Source of the DNA: Scolanthus callimorphus
Taxonomy: Eukaryota > Cnidaria > Anthozoa > Actiniaria > Edwardsiidae
Reading direction: 5' to 3'
Assembly: GCA_033964015.1 (NCBI GenBank)
Contig: CM066912.1
Coordinates: forward strand, 23,051,073-23,115,072
Length of the DNA stretch: 64,000 nt
Below the pieces are notes generated by a model. That model was given only the letters and a program-made list of their open reading frames with translations, was not told where the DNA came from and did no database searches. The translations under genes were made by a program, and so were the position numbers. Below are positions 1 to 11,700 of this stretch, piece after piece. Numbering within the stretch: position 1 is the first letter of the stretch; each line of letters starts with the position of its first letter.

Positions 1-46
1 AAATCAAATGCGGGAATGATCACATGTTTTCTGTTCCACCTTCCAG

Positions 47-3000
47 TGCCTGCGCAAGAGCAGCATGTCCCCCCTGGCCACGGTGCTCCCAATATGATGT
101 CCCAGGGGGGTCCACCTGGTGCCCCGCCTAGCTACCCCCCTATGCAGCCACCACCGGCTCAGGTATATAATGAATGCGCTAACGATGGCAAACCGTCCCC
201 CCTGGGTCATGATACTATACTACTAGCGCAGCCACATAAAACGGTGACTTCGGCCACGTGGCTTATACAGCAGCCCGGACAGTTTTATCGTAGTGATATG
301 GATCCTTCAAGGAGTAACGACCGGTGTTATTGATATCGAGTAAATATGATAGATTCTCTGAAAACAATAGACGTTTGCGCTCTCGGTTGCATCAAGGAGG
401 TTTTACAGCTATTGTGATACGAAGAAACATCCAAAATAACACCATTAGAACGGATTTCAGATGACTGTCGTGATTTAATTGCGTTTGCGATTAATTTGCT
501 TTCTCATGAGCTGCTTATTTCTATCAACCAATCAAATTATAAACTAATTACGAGCACGGAATTACTAGCCAATCAAATTCGAGAGCAATTGTGTGACTAC
601 TAAGTAATTCTGAATTGGTTCAGCTCCTGATTGGCTGGGCTGGAAACCATTCAACAGCAAGTAGTAATTACTCTCCTTTCTGATTGGCTAGTGATTACAC
701 AAAATTGTGTTTACTTTCACGGCGGTTATCTAAAATCTGCTCTAGTTTGCGTTTCTATGATTATTTAGTATAAACCAACTAATGGTCTATTACAAATCCT
801 GCATTCTGATTGGCTGAGTACTAATGGTCTATTAGTGATAGACCGTGCCTGGCGAAACCACCACCTTTCTTTGCAAGAAAACTTGATTTTTTCAACATAA
901 AATAATGGATTCATTGCCAAAACCGACCAACTAGTTGGTTTATACTAAAACAATTAGACCTCTCGTCCTCATGTGTTATGATATCAATAGACCATTCGGC
1001 CTCATGGTCTATTCATCATAGCACATTCGGCCTTGAGGTCTAATTGTTAAATATCACTTTTAGGCTAAAGGATTAATCTAAATTCCACAAGATTTAAGCC
1101 CCGTCCACACGTGTCCGGATATTTTTGAATCCGCAACGTTTTCTTTCCGGATACGGCTATCGTCCACACGCATCCGCAGACAAATCGCGGATTCGACCGT
1201 CCACATGTATCCCAAATGTCCCACTCTGGAGAGCGCATTCAAAAATATCCGGATTTGTCTGCGAATTCGCCGGATGCGTGTGGACCATAGCCGTATCCGG
1301 AAAGAAAAAGTTGCAGATTCAAAAATATCCCGATACGTGTAGATGGATTGAGTTCACCATTCTTTCCGTCACCTCATTAGCATAGACTTTCATGGGCTTC
1401 AAAAATATGTCACAAATCTACTTTAAAATTTAAATCAGAAATCTTATTTGCGTAACGAACAACTGTCTTAAAAACGTTTTTTTTTTCTTCCCCAAATCAA
1501 ATAATAATTGTGAAATACTCTCAGCCTGGTTTGAAGTAAATTTGTCTTTACGACTTATGGTCGTATAAGTTTAAAGTAAATATTAAAATATTAAATAGAA
1601 GACATGGATCACCTTATTACAATTATAACTTTAAACTTCTGTTTCGTTCTGACAAAATAAATCAGTAAATAGTGCCAAAGTCCTTCGCTTTCGTTTCTAC
1701 ACAAAATGTGGGAAAAATAACCATAAACGAATATGTTGTCGTTAACTTTTAATTATAAATGATTTAAGCGTCAGCTCAGCATTGAAAGAAGGTTCCTTAT
1801 GGCGTAGATATATTAGCTGTATTCACACTAGAGACGGAAAACTTGTCTTAGTGTGAAACCGGGTCAAGACGGATTTTTGACAGGAAATTTTAGTGTGAAA
1901 CCGGGACGAGACGGACTTTTGACGTAAAATCGTCTGACTTGATATCAGACAAAAAACTCGTAAGACGAAAAACCCGTAATGACGAGTTTTCCGTCCTAGT
2001 GTGAAAACGGCTATTGTCTTGCCGTTGCCGTTGCGACGTCTTTGTTAACAAATGTTGATAAAGCTTAAAAGGCGTCCTTCCCTTGCCCCTTTCATTTCGT
2101 CACAAAACGTTGTACAATCAACTAGGAAGTCCAGTTATCATTTTCATCATCAAGTCGATCTCTCCGTCATCATCATGATCATAATCCGTCATCATAATGA
2201 TCATAACACGAGATGTGCACGTGATCATAGGAGGTCAAACACATGATTGTAGCATGACACAGACACGAGGCATTCACATGGTCATCATTCATCGCATTTA
2301 ACACGAGGTGTACATGTGTTCATTGGAGGTCTTCCACATGATTACAGCATGACACAAACACGAGGCGTTCACGTGATCATTCATCGCATAAACACGATAT
2401 TTGCACGTGATTATTCGAGGTCTTACACATGATTACAGCATGACACGAACACGATGCGTTCACGTGTTCATCGCATGAACACGATCTTTGCACCTGATTA
2501 TTCGAGGTCTTCCACATGATTGCAGCATGACACAAACACGAGGCCTTCGCGTGATCATCATTCGATTGGATGAACACGAGGTGTGCATGTGACCATTTTT
2601 GTTCGTACACATAATGACAGCATGACGAACACGAGGCGTTCACGCGAGCATCATCCATCACAACACACGAGGTGTGCACGTGATCATTGGAGGAAGAGGC
2701 GTTCACGTGAGCATCACCGCAAAACATGAGGTGTGCAGGCGATCATCGGCGGTCGTACATATGATTACAGCATGACACAAACATAGCGTTCACATGATCA
2801 TTCATTGCACGGACACTATCTTTCCACGTGATGAGCAGGAGCTGTACATGTGATTATCGGATGGGGAGACTAGCACTGCAGCGCGTTAACATGAGGCTTG
2901 CACGTGATTATTGGATGGACTTTATCACGTTATGGATATCATAAGGTTTGATATGCGTTTCCGTGTGGGAAATGTGGTGTTGGGTTGTCAAACGTGTGTT

Positions 3001-6000
3001 GTATAGTTATTCTTGGTATTGGAGCTGGTGCTGCGTTGCTTTGTTGCTGGGTGTCTGGGTTTCCTTTGCAGTACTGCGTTCATTTATTTAAACGGCCTCC
3101 AAAGGTCATTCATGTATGAATATCAGTCTAGTCTCTGATGTGCCGCCCACTAATCTACAGAAAGTAAACGCTTTAGAAAATCGCAAGGGTTTTGTTCACA
3201 TCGCATGGCCCCGTTTTCAAACGTGCGACACTGCGATTTGGGGTAGGATTCAGTGTAGAATTTAAAACGTTAACTGTAAAGTAAAACATAACTCTAAATG
3301 CGCTCCACTTAACCTTGTGTCATCGGTGCTAGTCTCACTTTAACTGTTGCTAATTTAATAATCAATTCATTGAACAATCCTGTAGGAGCCGGAAGTGATC
3401 AAAGGGCCTATCCCAGCCGAGCATGTTGTGTTACAAGAGACGTTCGATGGTCTTGTGCAGAGATGCAAAACTACTGCGAATAATCCGGTCAGTATGAAAT
3501 AGTAAAGCAGATCCCATATAGATGTCGAAAACTAAACTCAGCGTAATAGCAATCAGAAGGAAATCAGAAGTGATATCCATTGAGTAGACTGCTAGAGCAG
3601 ATTTCGTATGACTGTGAAAAGTACCGCCACAAAGTTGTTCCGCGACCGTGACCGTACCGCGACTACACGATTTCATTGGCGATTTCATTCCATCTACAGC
3701 AGGCCAGGTTCCGTACAGCCACCGCGACAGTACCGCGCCGTACCGCGACCGTACCGCGACACTTTTCACAGTCATACGAAATCTGCTCTAGCAGCCCCTA
3801 CTTTGGCGCGTTCACCAGAGAAGCGCGAAGAGTCCCCGAATGGCGCTTCTCTGGCGTCCGTCGGAGGCTCTTCGCGCTTCTCTGGCGTCCGTCGGAGGAT
3901 CTTCGCGCTTCTCTGGCGTCTGTCGGAGGCTCTTCGCGCTTCTCTGGTGTCCGTCGGAGGCTCGTCGTGCTTCTCTGGCGTCCGTCGGAGGCTCTTCGCG
4001 CTCCTCTGGCGTCCGTCGGAGGCTCTTCGCGCTCCTCTGGCGTCCGTCGGAGGCTCTTCGCGCTTCTCTGGGGGACCCGCCAAAGTAGAGACTGCTACCA
4101 GTCTATCCATTGAGTAGCAAACTAGTTAAACCAGAGAAACCAATCAAGGATACTTTCATGCTTTCCCAATTACATTGTCAACTACATTTCGAAATGTGCT
4201 ACAGTAAAAACCCGCATAAAAGAACAAGTGGATTAAGAACACTCAGGCTGGAATTTGGCCAAAAAGGTACCTTATACATAAGAACACATACAGCCTGAAA
4301 AATGAAACATTGTTCTTGTATAAAAAATGGCTGCCAGTTAGATTCAAGTCCAATAACCTGCTGTGGTACAGTACAGTAGATCAATAGACCATTGCACACA
4401 GATTTCTACAGCAGGTACTGTATGGGGATTTCCAGGGTGCATTTAGCCATGTAGCGTACTTTTCTGCCAATCATATTCTTTATTGGACTGTTGGTAGTGA
4501 AAGCAGTATTTGATTTTAAGAAACAATTTTAAGAACAACATAAGAACATTTTCAAGCTGATTTTGCAGAAAACACCCAATGTTTAAGAACAAAATCAGCC
4601 TGAATCCCCAAAACACCTGTTCTTTTATGCGGGTTTTTACTGTATTCGAGTAAAAAATGGCTGTGACTTGGGTGTCGTTTGAACAGGGATACTAACGATA
4701 TCCACCTTCGTTCTCCAGCACACGAAGAGAAAACTGGACGAGGTATCCAAGCGGTTAGGAGCTTTGTATGATAAGCTGAGGGAAGAAAAGGTACATTTCA
4801 TTATTTTTATTTTACTTTTCTTTACCTTACCTTACTTTTTGTTTCTCGTCTGGCTTTTGTCTGGCTTCGCTTTGCTTTATCTAGTTATGTTTTGTTGTCG
4901 GTTTTTGACGCAGTTCAAACGTATACATCTTATTTCAATTAACGTTGCTCCGTAAGACGTAAAACCATGCATCATAATGAAGACGCTATTTGTCGTATTT
5001 TTTGCGAATTTGGCATACTAAAACTAAATTACACTAAAAACACTCAATGGCACTTTGAGTACTACCTTGAGGCATAATTTGACATGAATCGCTGCAAGTT
5101 GGATACGAAGTATCATTTCTTCCTGGTGTCATTTTTTTTCTGGTACTATATCTGCTGGAATTTGAATACCTAGATTATTGTCATGTTAGTTCTGGTAGTG
5201 GCTTACAAGAACAAAAGGCCTGGATAATCCCCTGGCTTTTTGCTATGTTTTGCTATTCTATTAATTTCGCCACTTTTACATGTATTTACATGACCTTTGT
5301 TTCAATATTTTTTTTTTACATTAAGGCAACCTTTCTAATAAAACAATTTGTTTCAACAGCTTTCGAAGCCTATTTTGCAAGGCCTCCACGAAATTGCTTA
5401 TGGTAAGTCCGCATTCCCCCAGCTCTACCCCAAAAATCAAAGAGGCGGTGTCTGTAAACGTATGTTTCGCCGCCACTAGTTGGCTTCCGCCTCGCTGTTT
5501 GTCGGGTTTTCTACTGACACGTCAGAAGCAAGGGCCCAGTTCCTGAAAGGTTGGATAAAGTTATCCAGACTGATAAAAGATATCTGTTGTATAGGATTTA
5601 GACTGAATTTATCCGTTGGAGAAGCATTTATCTACCGACAACTCTTATCTGGCATTCTAGGAACCGGCCCCAGGCGACTGGATTAGCCAGGCGACTGGAT
5701 AACCATGGGAAATCCGAACACTCCCCATCCTTCTACCATGGGAAATCCGAACATTCCCCATCCTTCTACCATGGGAAATCCGAACATTCCCCATCCTTCT
5801 ACCATGGGAAATCCGAACATTCCCAATCCTTCTACCGTGGGAAATTCAGCTTTTCCCATGGATGGGCTGCAGAAATTCCCTGTGCCTTCAGTCATAGAAT
5901 GTGCTCTAAATCAAATGTCCTCTATCCCTTCACAGCATGCCAGAGTGCGGACTACCCTCGTGGACTCATGGCCCACACAAGCCTCATCTCGAGTGGAAGC

Positions 6001-6072
6001 TTCTCGGAGATTAGTACGTTCATGCCAGGTCTTAAATCCATGATGCAAATAGCTACACAGCTTAGAGTTTAG
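47..6072 (+). CDS. SEC31A: SEC31 (COPII outer coat), C-terminal exons, 5'-partial
   Basis: Five exons read through with consistent phases: 47-162, 3386-3487, 4719-4790, 5360-5402 and 5936-6072 (stop TAG at 6070). The first is proline/glycine-rich (PPGAPPSYPPMQPPP), like the disordered linker of SEC31. The rest encode the C-terminal helical domain (SRA1-like fold) with motifs such as KRKLDEVSKRLGALYDKL, LQGLHEIAY and FSEISTFMPGLKSMM, ending QLRV. SEC31 with SEC13 forms the outer cage of COPII vesicles leaving the ER. The WD40 and alpha-solenoid parts must lie upstream of the window. All introns are GT-AG; the donor after 3487 is the less usual GTCAGT. Introns hold two minisatellites and several foldback elements. 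SEC31A versus SEC31B is not decided by the sequence; invertebrates usually have one gene. Identification rests on family knowledge, not a search. Confidence 0.85.
447..737. repeat. dispersed repeat, also at 54165-54365
   Basis: Shares long blocks with 54165-54365: an AGAACGGATTTCA / AGAGCGGATTTCA start, then TTTGCTTTCTCAT, CTGCTTATTTCTATCAACCA, GGAAACCATTCA and TCTGATTGGCTAGTGATT. Likely a non-autonomous DNA element; termini were not fixed. Confidence 0.5.
764..949. mobile_element. foldback element (MITE-like)
   Basis: Ends are inverted copies: TTTAGTATAAACCAACTA at the left and TAGTTGGTTTATACTAAA at the right. About 186 bp with no coding capacity. Both halves carry TGGTCTATTA-type motifs. 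Confidence 0.55.
1097..1345. mobile_element. foldback element, GTCCACAC type
   Basis: Long inverted arms: CCGTCCACACGTGTCCGGAT near the left end is answered by ATCCCGATACGTGTAGATGG at the right, and GGATACGGCTAT by ATAGCCGTATCC inside. Resembles, without being identical to, the GTCCACACTA elements at 55800-56175 and 59820-60030. Confidence 0.5.
1809..2013. mobile_element. foldback element, TTCACACTAG type
   Basis: Left TTCACACTAGAGACGGAAAA pairs with right TTTTCCGTCCTAGTGTGAA. Internal copies of AGTGTGAAACCGGG show the ends were partly duplicated. Non-coding. Confidence 0.5.
2130..2930. repeat. degenerate tandem repeat in SEC31 intron
   Basis: Repeated blocks of ACACGAGGCGTTCACGTGAT and CACATGATTACAGCATGACA alternate many times with drift, roughly 60-120 bp apart. 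The repeats keep CACGTG and TGATCA palindromes. A 116-codon minus-strand open frame across it is a by-product of the repetition. Confidence 0.6.
3589..3794. mobile_element. MITE with TIR GAGCAGATTTCGTATGACTG, copy 1
   Basis: About 34 nt of perfect terminal inverted repeat around CTAGAGCAGATTTCG, then GTACCGC-rich interior. The same family is at 60512-60708. The flanking dinucleotide TA is present on both sides (3593-3594 and 3789-3790). Confidence 0.75.
3798..4088. mobile_element. small inverted-repeat element with an internal 31-bp minisatellite
   Basis: Begins CTACTTTGGCGCG and ends with the inverted GCCAAAGTAG; the arms continue into an inverted CAGAGAAGCGCGAAGAG unit. Between 3840 and 4070 a 31-bp unit (CTCTTCGCGCTTCTCTGGCG plus TCCGTCGGAGG) is repeated about seven times. 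Because 31 is not a multiple of 3, the array is open in several frames on both strands; none of those frames looks like a gene. Confidence 0.65.
5530..5672. mobile_element. MITE, GGGGCCAGTTCCT type, copy 1
   Basis: Shares CAGTTCCTGAAAGGTTGGAT at the left and CTAGGAACC-GCCCC at the right with the copy at 10378-10515. Ends are inverted with respect to each other. Lies in the last SEC31 intron. Confidence 0.6.
5701..5867. repeat. 33-bp minisatellite in the last SEC31 intron
   Basis: About five copies of ACCATGGGAAATCCGAACAT plus TCCCCATCCTTCT, each with a CCATGG. The period is 11 codons, so both strands stay open, but the flanking SEC31 exons join cleanly across it, so it is intronic. Confidence 0.75.
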
Positions 6073-6155
6073 AAGAATATTACTGCGAGTTCTGTTTTCA
6101 GTGCTCCGCCTGCTGTTTTAGGCTGGTACCAAACTAGTTCAACGTGTTCATGTGA

Positions 6156-6380
6156 AGAGCCTGTGTCAGCCGCCATTTTGACAGCATAGCAACATACCAA
6201 GTCGGGGAAAGCATCCATTTCCATCGGCTGATTTAGAGAATATAGAGCAATTTTCTCGATTGAATTTGATAAATCAAAGCTAAAACTTTGTTTCTACATG
6301 TTGATTTAGATATTTCTACACGTAATTCGTCTTCTAATATTGAACCAAAATAATAACAAAGGAGTGGCTGACACTGGCCT
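6156..6380. mobile_element. TTAA-target MITE, GTGTCAGCC family, copy 1
   Basis: Starts AGAGCCTGTGTCAGCC and ends GGCTGACACTGGCCT, followed by TTAA. Closely related to the element at 19541-19735, where both TTAA duplications are intact. The left target here reads GTGA, so one side has mutated. Non-coding. Confidence 0.7.
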
Positions 6381-6384
6381 TTAA

Positions 6385-6505
6385 AGGCCCATCACCACCG
6401 AGAGCCTTTGCGGACTCTTAGCCAATCAGAGCACCTGAAAAACAATGGATCAATTTGAAAACAAAAGAAAGTGGGGCGCAAAGGCTCCCGGTTGGTGATG
6501 GGACT
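6385..6505. mobile_element. TTAA-target MITE abutting the previous element
   Basis: TTAA (6381-6384) / AGGCCCATCACCACCG ... CGGTTGGTGATGGGACT / TTAA (6506-6509). 121 bp, inverted ends, and it shares its left TTAA with the neighbouring GTGTCAGCC element. Confidence 0.7.
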
Positions 6506-6695
6506 TTAACATTGGTGAATATATGTTCACAGTTTCTTGATTAACAAGACTTGACATCCTGATGAAACTAGGTAAACATTTTTCGATACATGTTCAGCGA
6601 TGTTATGTTAAATTAACGTCATGTTTAGAGCGAATTTCTGACCCACGAATGACTGTTATAGTGAAACCAATCGCAAAGTGATTACACCAATTCTG

Positions 6696-6701
6696 AATAA
6701 A
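6696..6701 (+). terminator. candidate polyadenylation signal of SEC31
   Basis: AATAAA about 620 bp after the SEC31 stop. It would give a 3'UTR containing two foldback elements (6156-6380 and 6385-6505). No other support. Confidence 0.3.
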
Positions 6702-6896
6702 ACATATAGGAATGTCATCTGAAATCCGCTGTAATGGATGTTCAATTCACAAGGACGTTTAAGTAGGTGTTGTCAAACTCATTGATAATTCATCAAGCTT
6801 AAACATAGAAAATCATAATCGTTAAGGAGGTTTGGATACGCGATATAATTTGCATACAATTTTGAGATTATATTCGTTCTTTTCCTCGTTTCAGAA

Positions 6897-7046
6897 TCTA
6901 TATCAAACACTTGACAGTGCTTTTCATCAGGATTTCCAAACACCTCGAAATCAGTTAAAAACTGAAAAGAGGCTTTGCCTCTTATTTTCAACCCACTTCT
7001 CAGTGTTTGGAAATCCTGACGAGACACTCTGTCTCGTGTTTGATAC
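6897..7046. mobile_element. foldback element, TATCAAACAC ends
   Basis: TATCAAACAC at the left matches GTGTTTGATA at the right, and CAGGATTTCCAAACAC matches GTGTTTGGAAATCCTG inside. About 150 bp, non-coding. Confidence 0.55.
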
Positions 7047-7083
7047 ATCACTTGCATCATGTGATGAACGTGCAATCATACAG

Positions 7084-7261
7084 TTGAGGGACCTGCGGTA
7101 CCGGTCCGATTTTGGCACGGCTAGGCATGCACGCTCCCGTGTGAACACTGTTGCAAAACGTGCCAGAATTGTACCGGTACCGTATGAACAGGCGGTACCG
7201 TACCAGAATTGTACCGGTCCGGTTTTGTACCGGTCTCGTGTGAACGGGGTCTTAGGGACAG
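7084..7261. repeat. GTACCGG inverted-repeat element, copy 1
   Basis: Several CCAGAATTGTACCGGTCCGG-type blocks in both orientations, ending CTCGTGTGAACGGGG. A related copy at about 58778-58935 shares the right half nearly word for word. Confidence 0.55.
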
Positions 7262-8762
7262 AAGGGTAGACAAGTCTTGATGCAGTACGTTCCTCTGATT
7301 TTAAACTCAAGGAGCCGCAATCTTTATTAAAATGGCCATTTGAAGATTTACACACATCTATTTGGTTAAGTATTTTACAGTTGGTGTGCCCTTTAGCAGA
7401 GCGGCATGCCATTCGTGGCCTTGACGTGGATTTAAAAAGAAGCAAAAAATATAATTACAATTATTCTCAGGAAATGCCATTCAATGTATTTTCCGTTTTA
7501 GTGAATTGATAGATTAATAAATTATGTCTTCAATGTGATGACCAGATGTATCACTGTTGTTTTCAAAGATGCCGCGCGCGCCTTTTTTCTTTTTCTCTTC
7601 TTTACTATTTTTCTTTTTTCTTTTTTTTTTTTGTCCGGCAAATATCCCTCGCCATCCTCGTGACCTGCTTACATCCGCAAATACAAGCGAAAAGTATTTC
7701 CTCCTAGCGCGCTTTGTTATTCACCTACACCAGCAACATATAACTTAGTTGAAACATGTAACGGCGACCCAAGCTGTGGATTATTCTAGATGAATTTATG
7801 ACCATATTTGGTCAATAATGAACTCTCGACTGGTAACCCAAGTAGGTTTTCTCTTCATAATATTTCATTTTTCGCTCATGTAAAGTAGAGCAACAGTGGT
7901 AAGTGATAATTTAACATCTTGGAGTCTTGCAACAACATTATTTTCAAAATCTTTTCAATTGTTTATTCTACGAATATTCCGCAGCTTGGCACTAAAGTAA
8001 TGTATGCTTGTTACACGTTTCAACTCACTACATATGTTTCTGCCTACACTCAGTGCCATTTGCCAAAGATTGTTTGCCTTTGCAAAAAGCCGGAAAAAAA
8101 CTTAGTGTTATTAAGTTTAACCCACAGGAGAGCCGGTAAGGAGGTATCTCCGGCGCAGGCCGCAGACGGTTGATCAATCTTAGTTTCGGTCAAGAAACCC
8201 AGATTAGCAAGGTAGCAAGCGGTTAATATAGGGCTGATGCCCTGCTATTGGAAGTTCGTAGGCTCATCTCCCCAGTGAGATACGTTATATTTTGTTTTTT
8301 GTTCGCCCTTTTTGAATGGAAAGAAGAGTGGGTTTCTTTCTTTTCATTTGGATCGTACAGATTTGAACGAAAGAAACGTAAAATCTGAAACTGGAATTTT
8401 TTGTAACGCCCCTCTTTACTTGCAATCGGCCAATGGCAGTGCGCCTGCAAAGAAGACCGCTGGATCGCTTTCAGATTTTTCCCCAAAATCTGAAATCCGG
8501 ATTAAGTTTAAATCCTGGCTTGGCGTGGATTCGAGGGATTCATAACCCATTTTCAGATTTCAGTATAGAAACGAAAAATTCACTTTATCCGGATTACATA
8601 ATTAGATTTTTTTAAGTAACCAAAGTTTGTCACCGTCCCCTCCCCAGTTAAAAAAAAATCAAAAGCCTGGTCACTAAGCGTCTTCACACATTGACACTGT
8701 TCGAAACAGTTCCGTGATCATTCGTTCTTTGTGCTCAATCTCGTCCCGATTTCCCTTTCATA

Positions 8763-11700
8763 ATGCCCCTGTATTACAGTCTTATCGCTAGAGGAGGGAC
8801 AATTCTTGTGGACTATGCTGATACTACAGGAAATTTCCAGCAAGTAACCTACACAATCCTGGAAAAAATTCCATCGGAAGACACGAAGTGCACATACGTC
8901 TCGGGAAGGTACGATCACAAATTATGCGAATTTAGCAAGTTAAAACCTGATATCTTTTCGAGTACTGTTTATAGAAGCTCACAGTTTCACAAAGGGCTGA
9001 TCTGCTCCATATTTCCCCTGTTTATCTAGAAATTAAACAGGGTAAAACACAAATATAACTGTATCTTTTCGGTGCTTCTGTATTAGATCGATGGAAGTTT
9101 GTACTTTGTTGTAGCTTTTCACCCTTCATTGAAATATTCAGAAAGCAAGTGCTTGTTACTGATTCATGGAAGCATTCTCTTTGTTATTTTGACATCTAAA
9201 TTATTCTGCTAGCTTCAATTTTGTTCCCTGCAATAACGCGAGTGCAGTGCGAAAGATCTTTTCACCACCATGTCTCGACGACGCAGTCACCGGATCAGAG
9301 ACGCCGTCATTCATTTTTCATTGAACATTTATGGTCTGTTCACTATACTCAGTTATTTCCTTTTCACGCCTTTCAAGTTGCAGTTCATGCTGTGATTTTA
9401 TTTTCATTTTATACCCAATATGTCAGTGCTTTTATAGGGACAGGAAAAAATTGAATTGTTGACAGAAGTTTAAAGCTGCTTTATGTAGCATATGATGTCA
9501 TACCGGAAGTAGCTTTGTCCAATCCTACAATGACTTCACTGGTTATTAGAGTGATTATGATGACTGTTGCGAGTAGTTAGTATAAATCACTTTGCAATCA
9601 CTCTTATTGGTGTATGTCAAATGTTGACTAGTAAATTTAATATTTGCAATTTCCCTGCTAGCAGTGGCATCTTTTCTCTGCAAGGAAAAGAGACCTCTGC
9701 CCTGGGTCAAACTCGCTTTGTGTTGCTGCCTTCCACAACCTTGGATGGTTTGCTGTCCATATCTTGAACCCACTTTATGTGCATGCATATATATCTACAG
9801 GACGTTTACCACCGGGGAGCTCAAATAATATCAGCTGAAATATATTTAGATGTGTGCAAATACATAGACTTTATTTAACCACAGTAAAAACACTTGTACA
9901 GATAGTTACAATGACAGTGGCTCAAGAAATGCTTAGCAAACAATCTAAGGTTGTGGGCGATGGCAAAAACAAAGTGAGTTTCTACCCAGGATAGAGGTCT
10001 CTTTTCTTTGTGACCCTCAGCCAGCACATTCTAGAGAGGGGTATTGGCATGTAGGAGAGGAAGGGGGTAGATTATATCTCAAACCCCTACCATTAGAGGG
10101 GTATAGATAATTTGTGGAATAAATCCCCACCCTTTCTAAAATTTCCAAAGCCTTCCTATTGTGAGGAATAATTATTTTCTGAACTGACTGCAGGCTTTTT
10201 TTATTACATATTCCCCAATCTTTTGGAGCCTTCCTAAATAAGTGATTTTTCTTTGTGTTTCTATAGTTACCAATTTCATGTGATAGTGGAAGATGGTTTG
10301 GTCTACCTGTGTATGGCAGATAAGGAGTTTGGTAAACGTGAACCATATGCATACCTGGAAGAAGTAAGTATAATTCAGGGGCCAGTTCCTGAAAGGTTGG
10401 ATAAAGTTATCCATGGATAAAAGTTACCTGTGGTATAGGTTTTGTTCAGGATTTATCCATTGGATAAGTGTTTATCCACTGATAACTCTTAACTGGCCTT
10501 CTAGGAACCAGCCCCTGGAGTATACAACAGTCACTAAGTACAGAACTATGGTACATGTAAATGATAGCTGAGCCTATGTGGTCATGCTGTACACGAAAAT
10601 ATGTCAGGGGGTCCAATTTTCTACAGCCCTGTGTATTTTCATGGCAGAATACCTTGCATTCTGTAAAGTTGTGGCTGGTATTTTGTGACTAAAGGAAAAT
10701 CCAAAGTACCATACATACTGGTATCCATGATGTTTTTTGTACTGGTATGTTAAGCATGAAGATATGTTGAGGGCAGCACAGTAGTCGGGAACCAGTCAAA
10801 ACTTTGTACTCAAATGGGACCCAATTTTCTCACAGGAGGTGGTAGGTCCCAGGTTGTAACAGTATCAGTCCCTACCCAGCCCCTACCTGTTTTTCAATGC
10901 TCGTTTTTTTATGCTCAAGTCAGGGATCTGCTCTTGCTATAAAGAAGACACTGATTATTCTATCTTTTGTATCGATATATTATTTCACGAGATATTTGCC
11001 GTTCAACATGTTTTTTTTTTTATCTCAAAGGAAGGCCCCCTTAATTGGGTCCCATTTAAGAATATGTGTTGACCACTTCCTTAAGTATCATAATCTTATA
11101 AAATGTTACTACAAATAGATCAAAAGACGATTCTGTAACAGCAGCTTGAAGGCAAGAGCAAGAACTGCACAGTCATTTGAGTTCAAGAGAGACTTGCACA
11201 AGTTCTTGGCACACAAATGGTATGTTTTCAGTTTCAGTCTATCCTTTATTTATTTTATTTTATTTTATTTTATTTTTTGGGGGGGAGGGGAGCTTCTTTG
11301 GTAGATTTTCCCCTTCATTCGCTGTAGTTAGGGACTGAAATTTGCAATTTTTGGTCCCTATATTGTGTCACTTTATCATGCTTTTCTTCAGGCCCTGTTT
11401 TCAAGTCCTGGCAGAAATAATCAAGATGCACTGAGCAAAGTGCAGAAGGAAGTTGATGAGGTCAAGGATGTCATGACAAAAAATATTGGTAATCTTTCAA
11501 AGTGTTCTATAAATTTGTACTAAATAATTGTTGGTCACCAGTGTCCCCGGCAGTTAGTTTTAGATTGTTTAAACATGATTTGTGCAGAATTTGTAAATTC
11601 GAAAAACAGTCTGAAAAGTTACTTACGTTGTTCTTGAAGCGACCCTTTCAAATATTGTCTCTGCTAAATCGAAAATTTGCTTTTTGTGACGTCATCACTT

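Larger units (their letters stand above)
163..3385. other. SEC31 intron filled with repeats
   Basis: A 3.2-kb intron without a credible exon. It contains a dispersed repeat (447-737), foldback elements at 764-949, 1097-1345 and 1809-2013, and a degenerate tandem repeat at about 2130-2930. Open frames inside the tandem repeat are repeat artefacts. Confidence 0.6.

Noticed and set aside
2377..2727. 116-codon minus-strand frame rich in Cys/His/Ser
   Set aside because: Lies within the degenerate tandem repeat of a SEC31 intron.
3608..4117. 169-codon plus-strand open frame and overlapping ones on both strands
   Set aside because: They cross two transposon-like repeats and a 31-bp tandem array; openness follows from repetition.
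5705..6043. 112-codon frame covering the 33-bp minisatellite and the last SEC31 exon
   Set aside because: It is in a different frame from the SEC31 exon, whose own frame joins the previous exon and gives the expected C-terminus.
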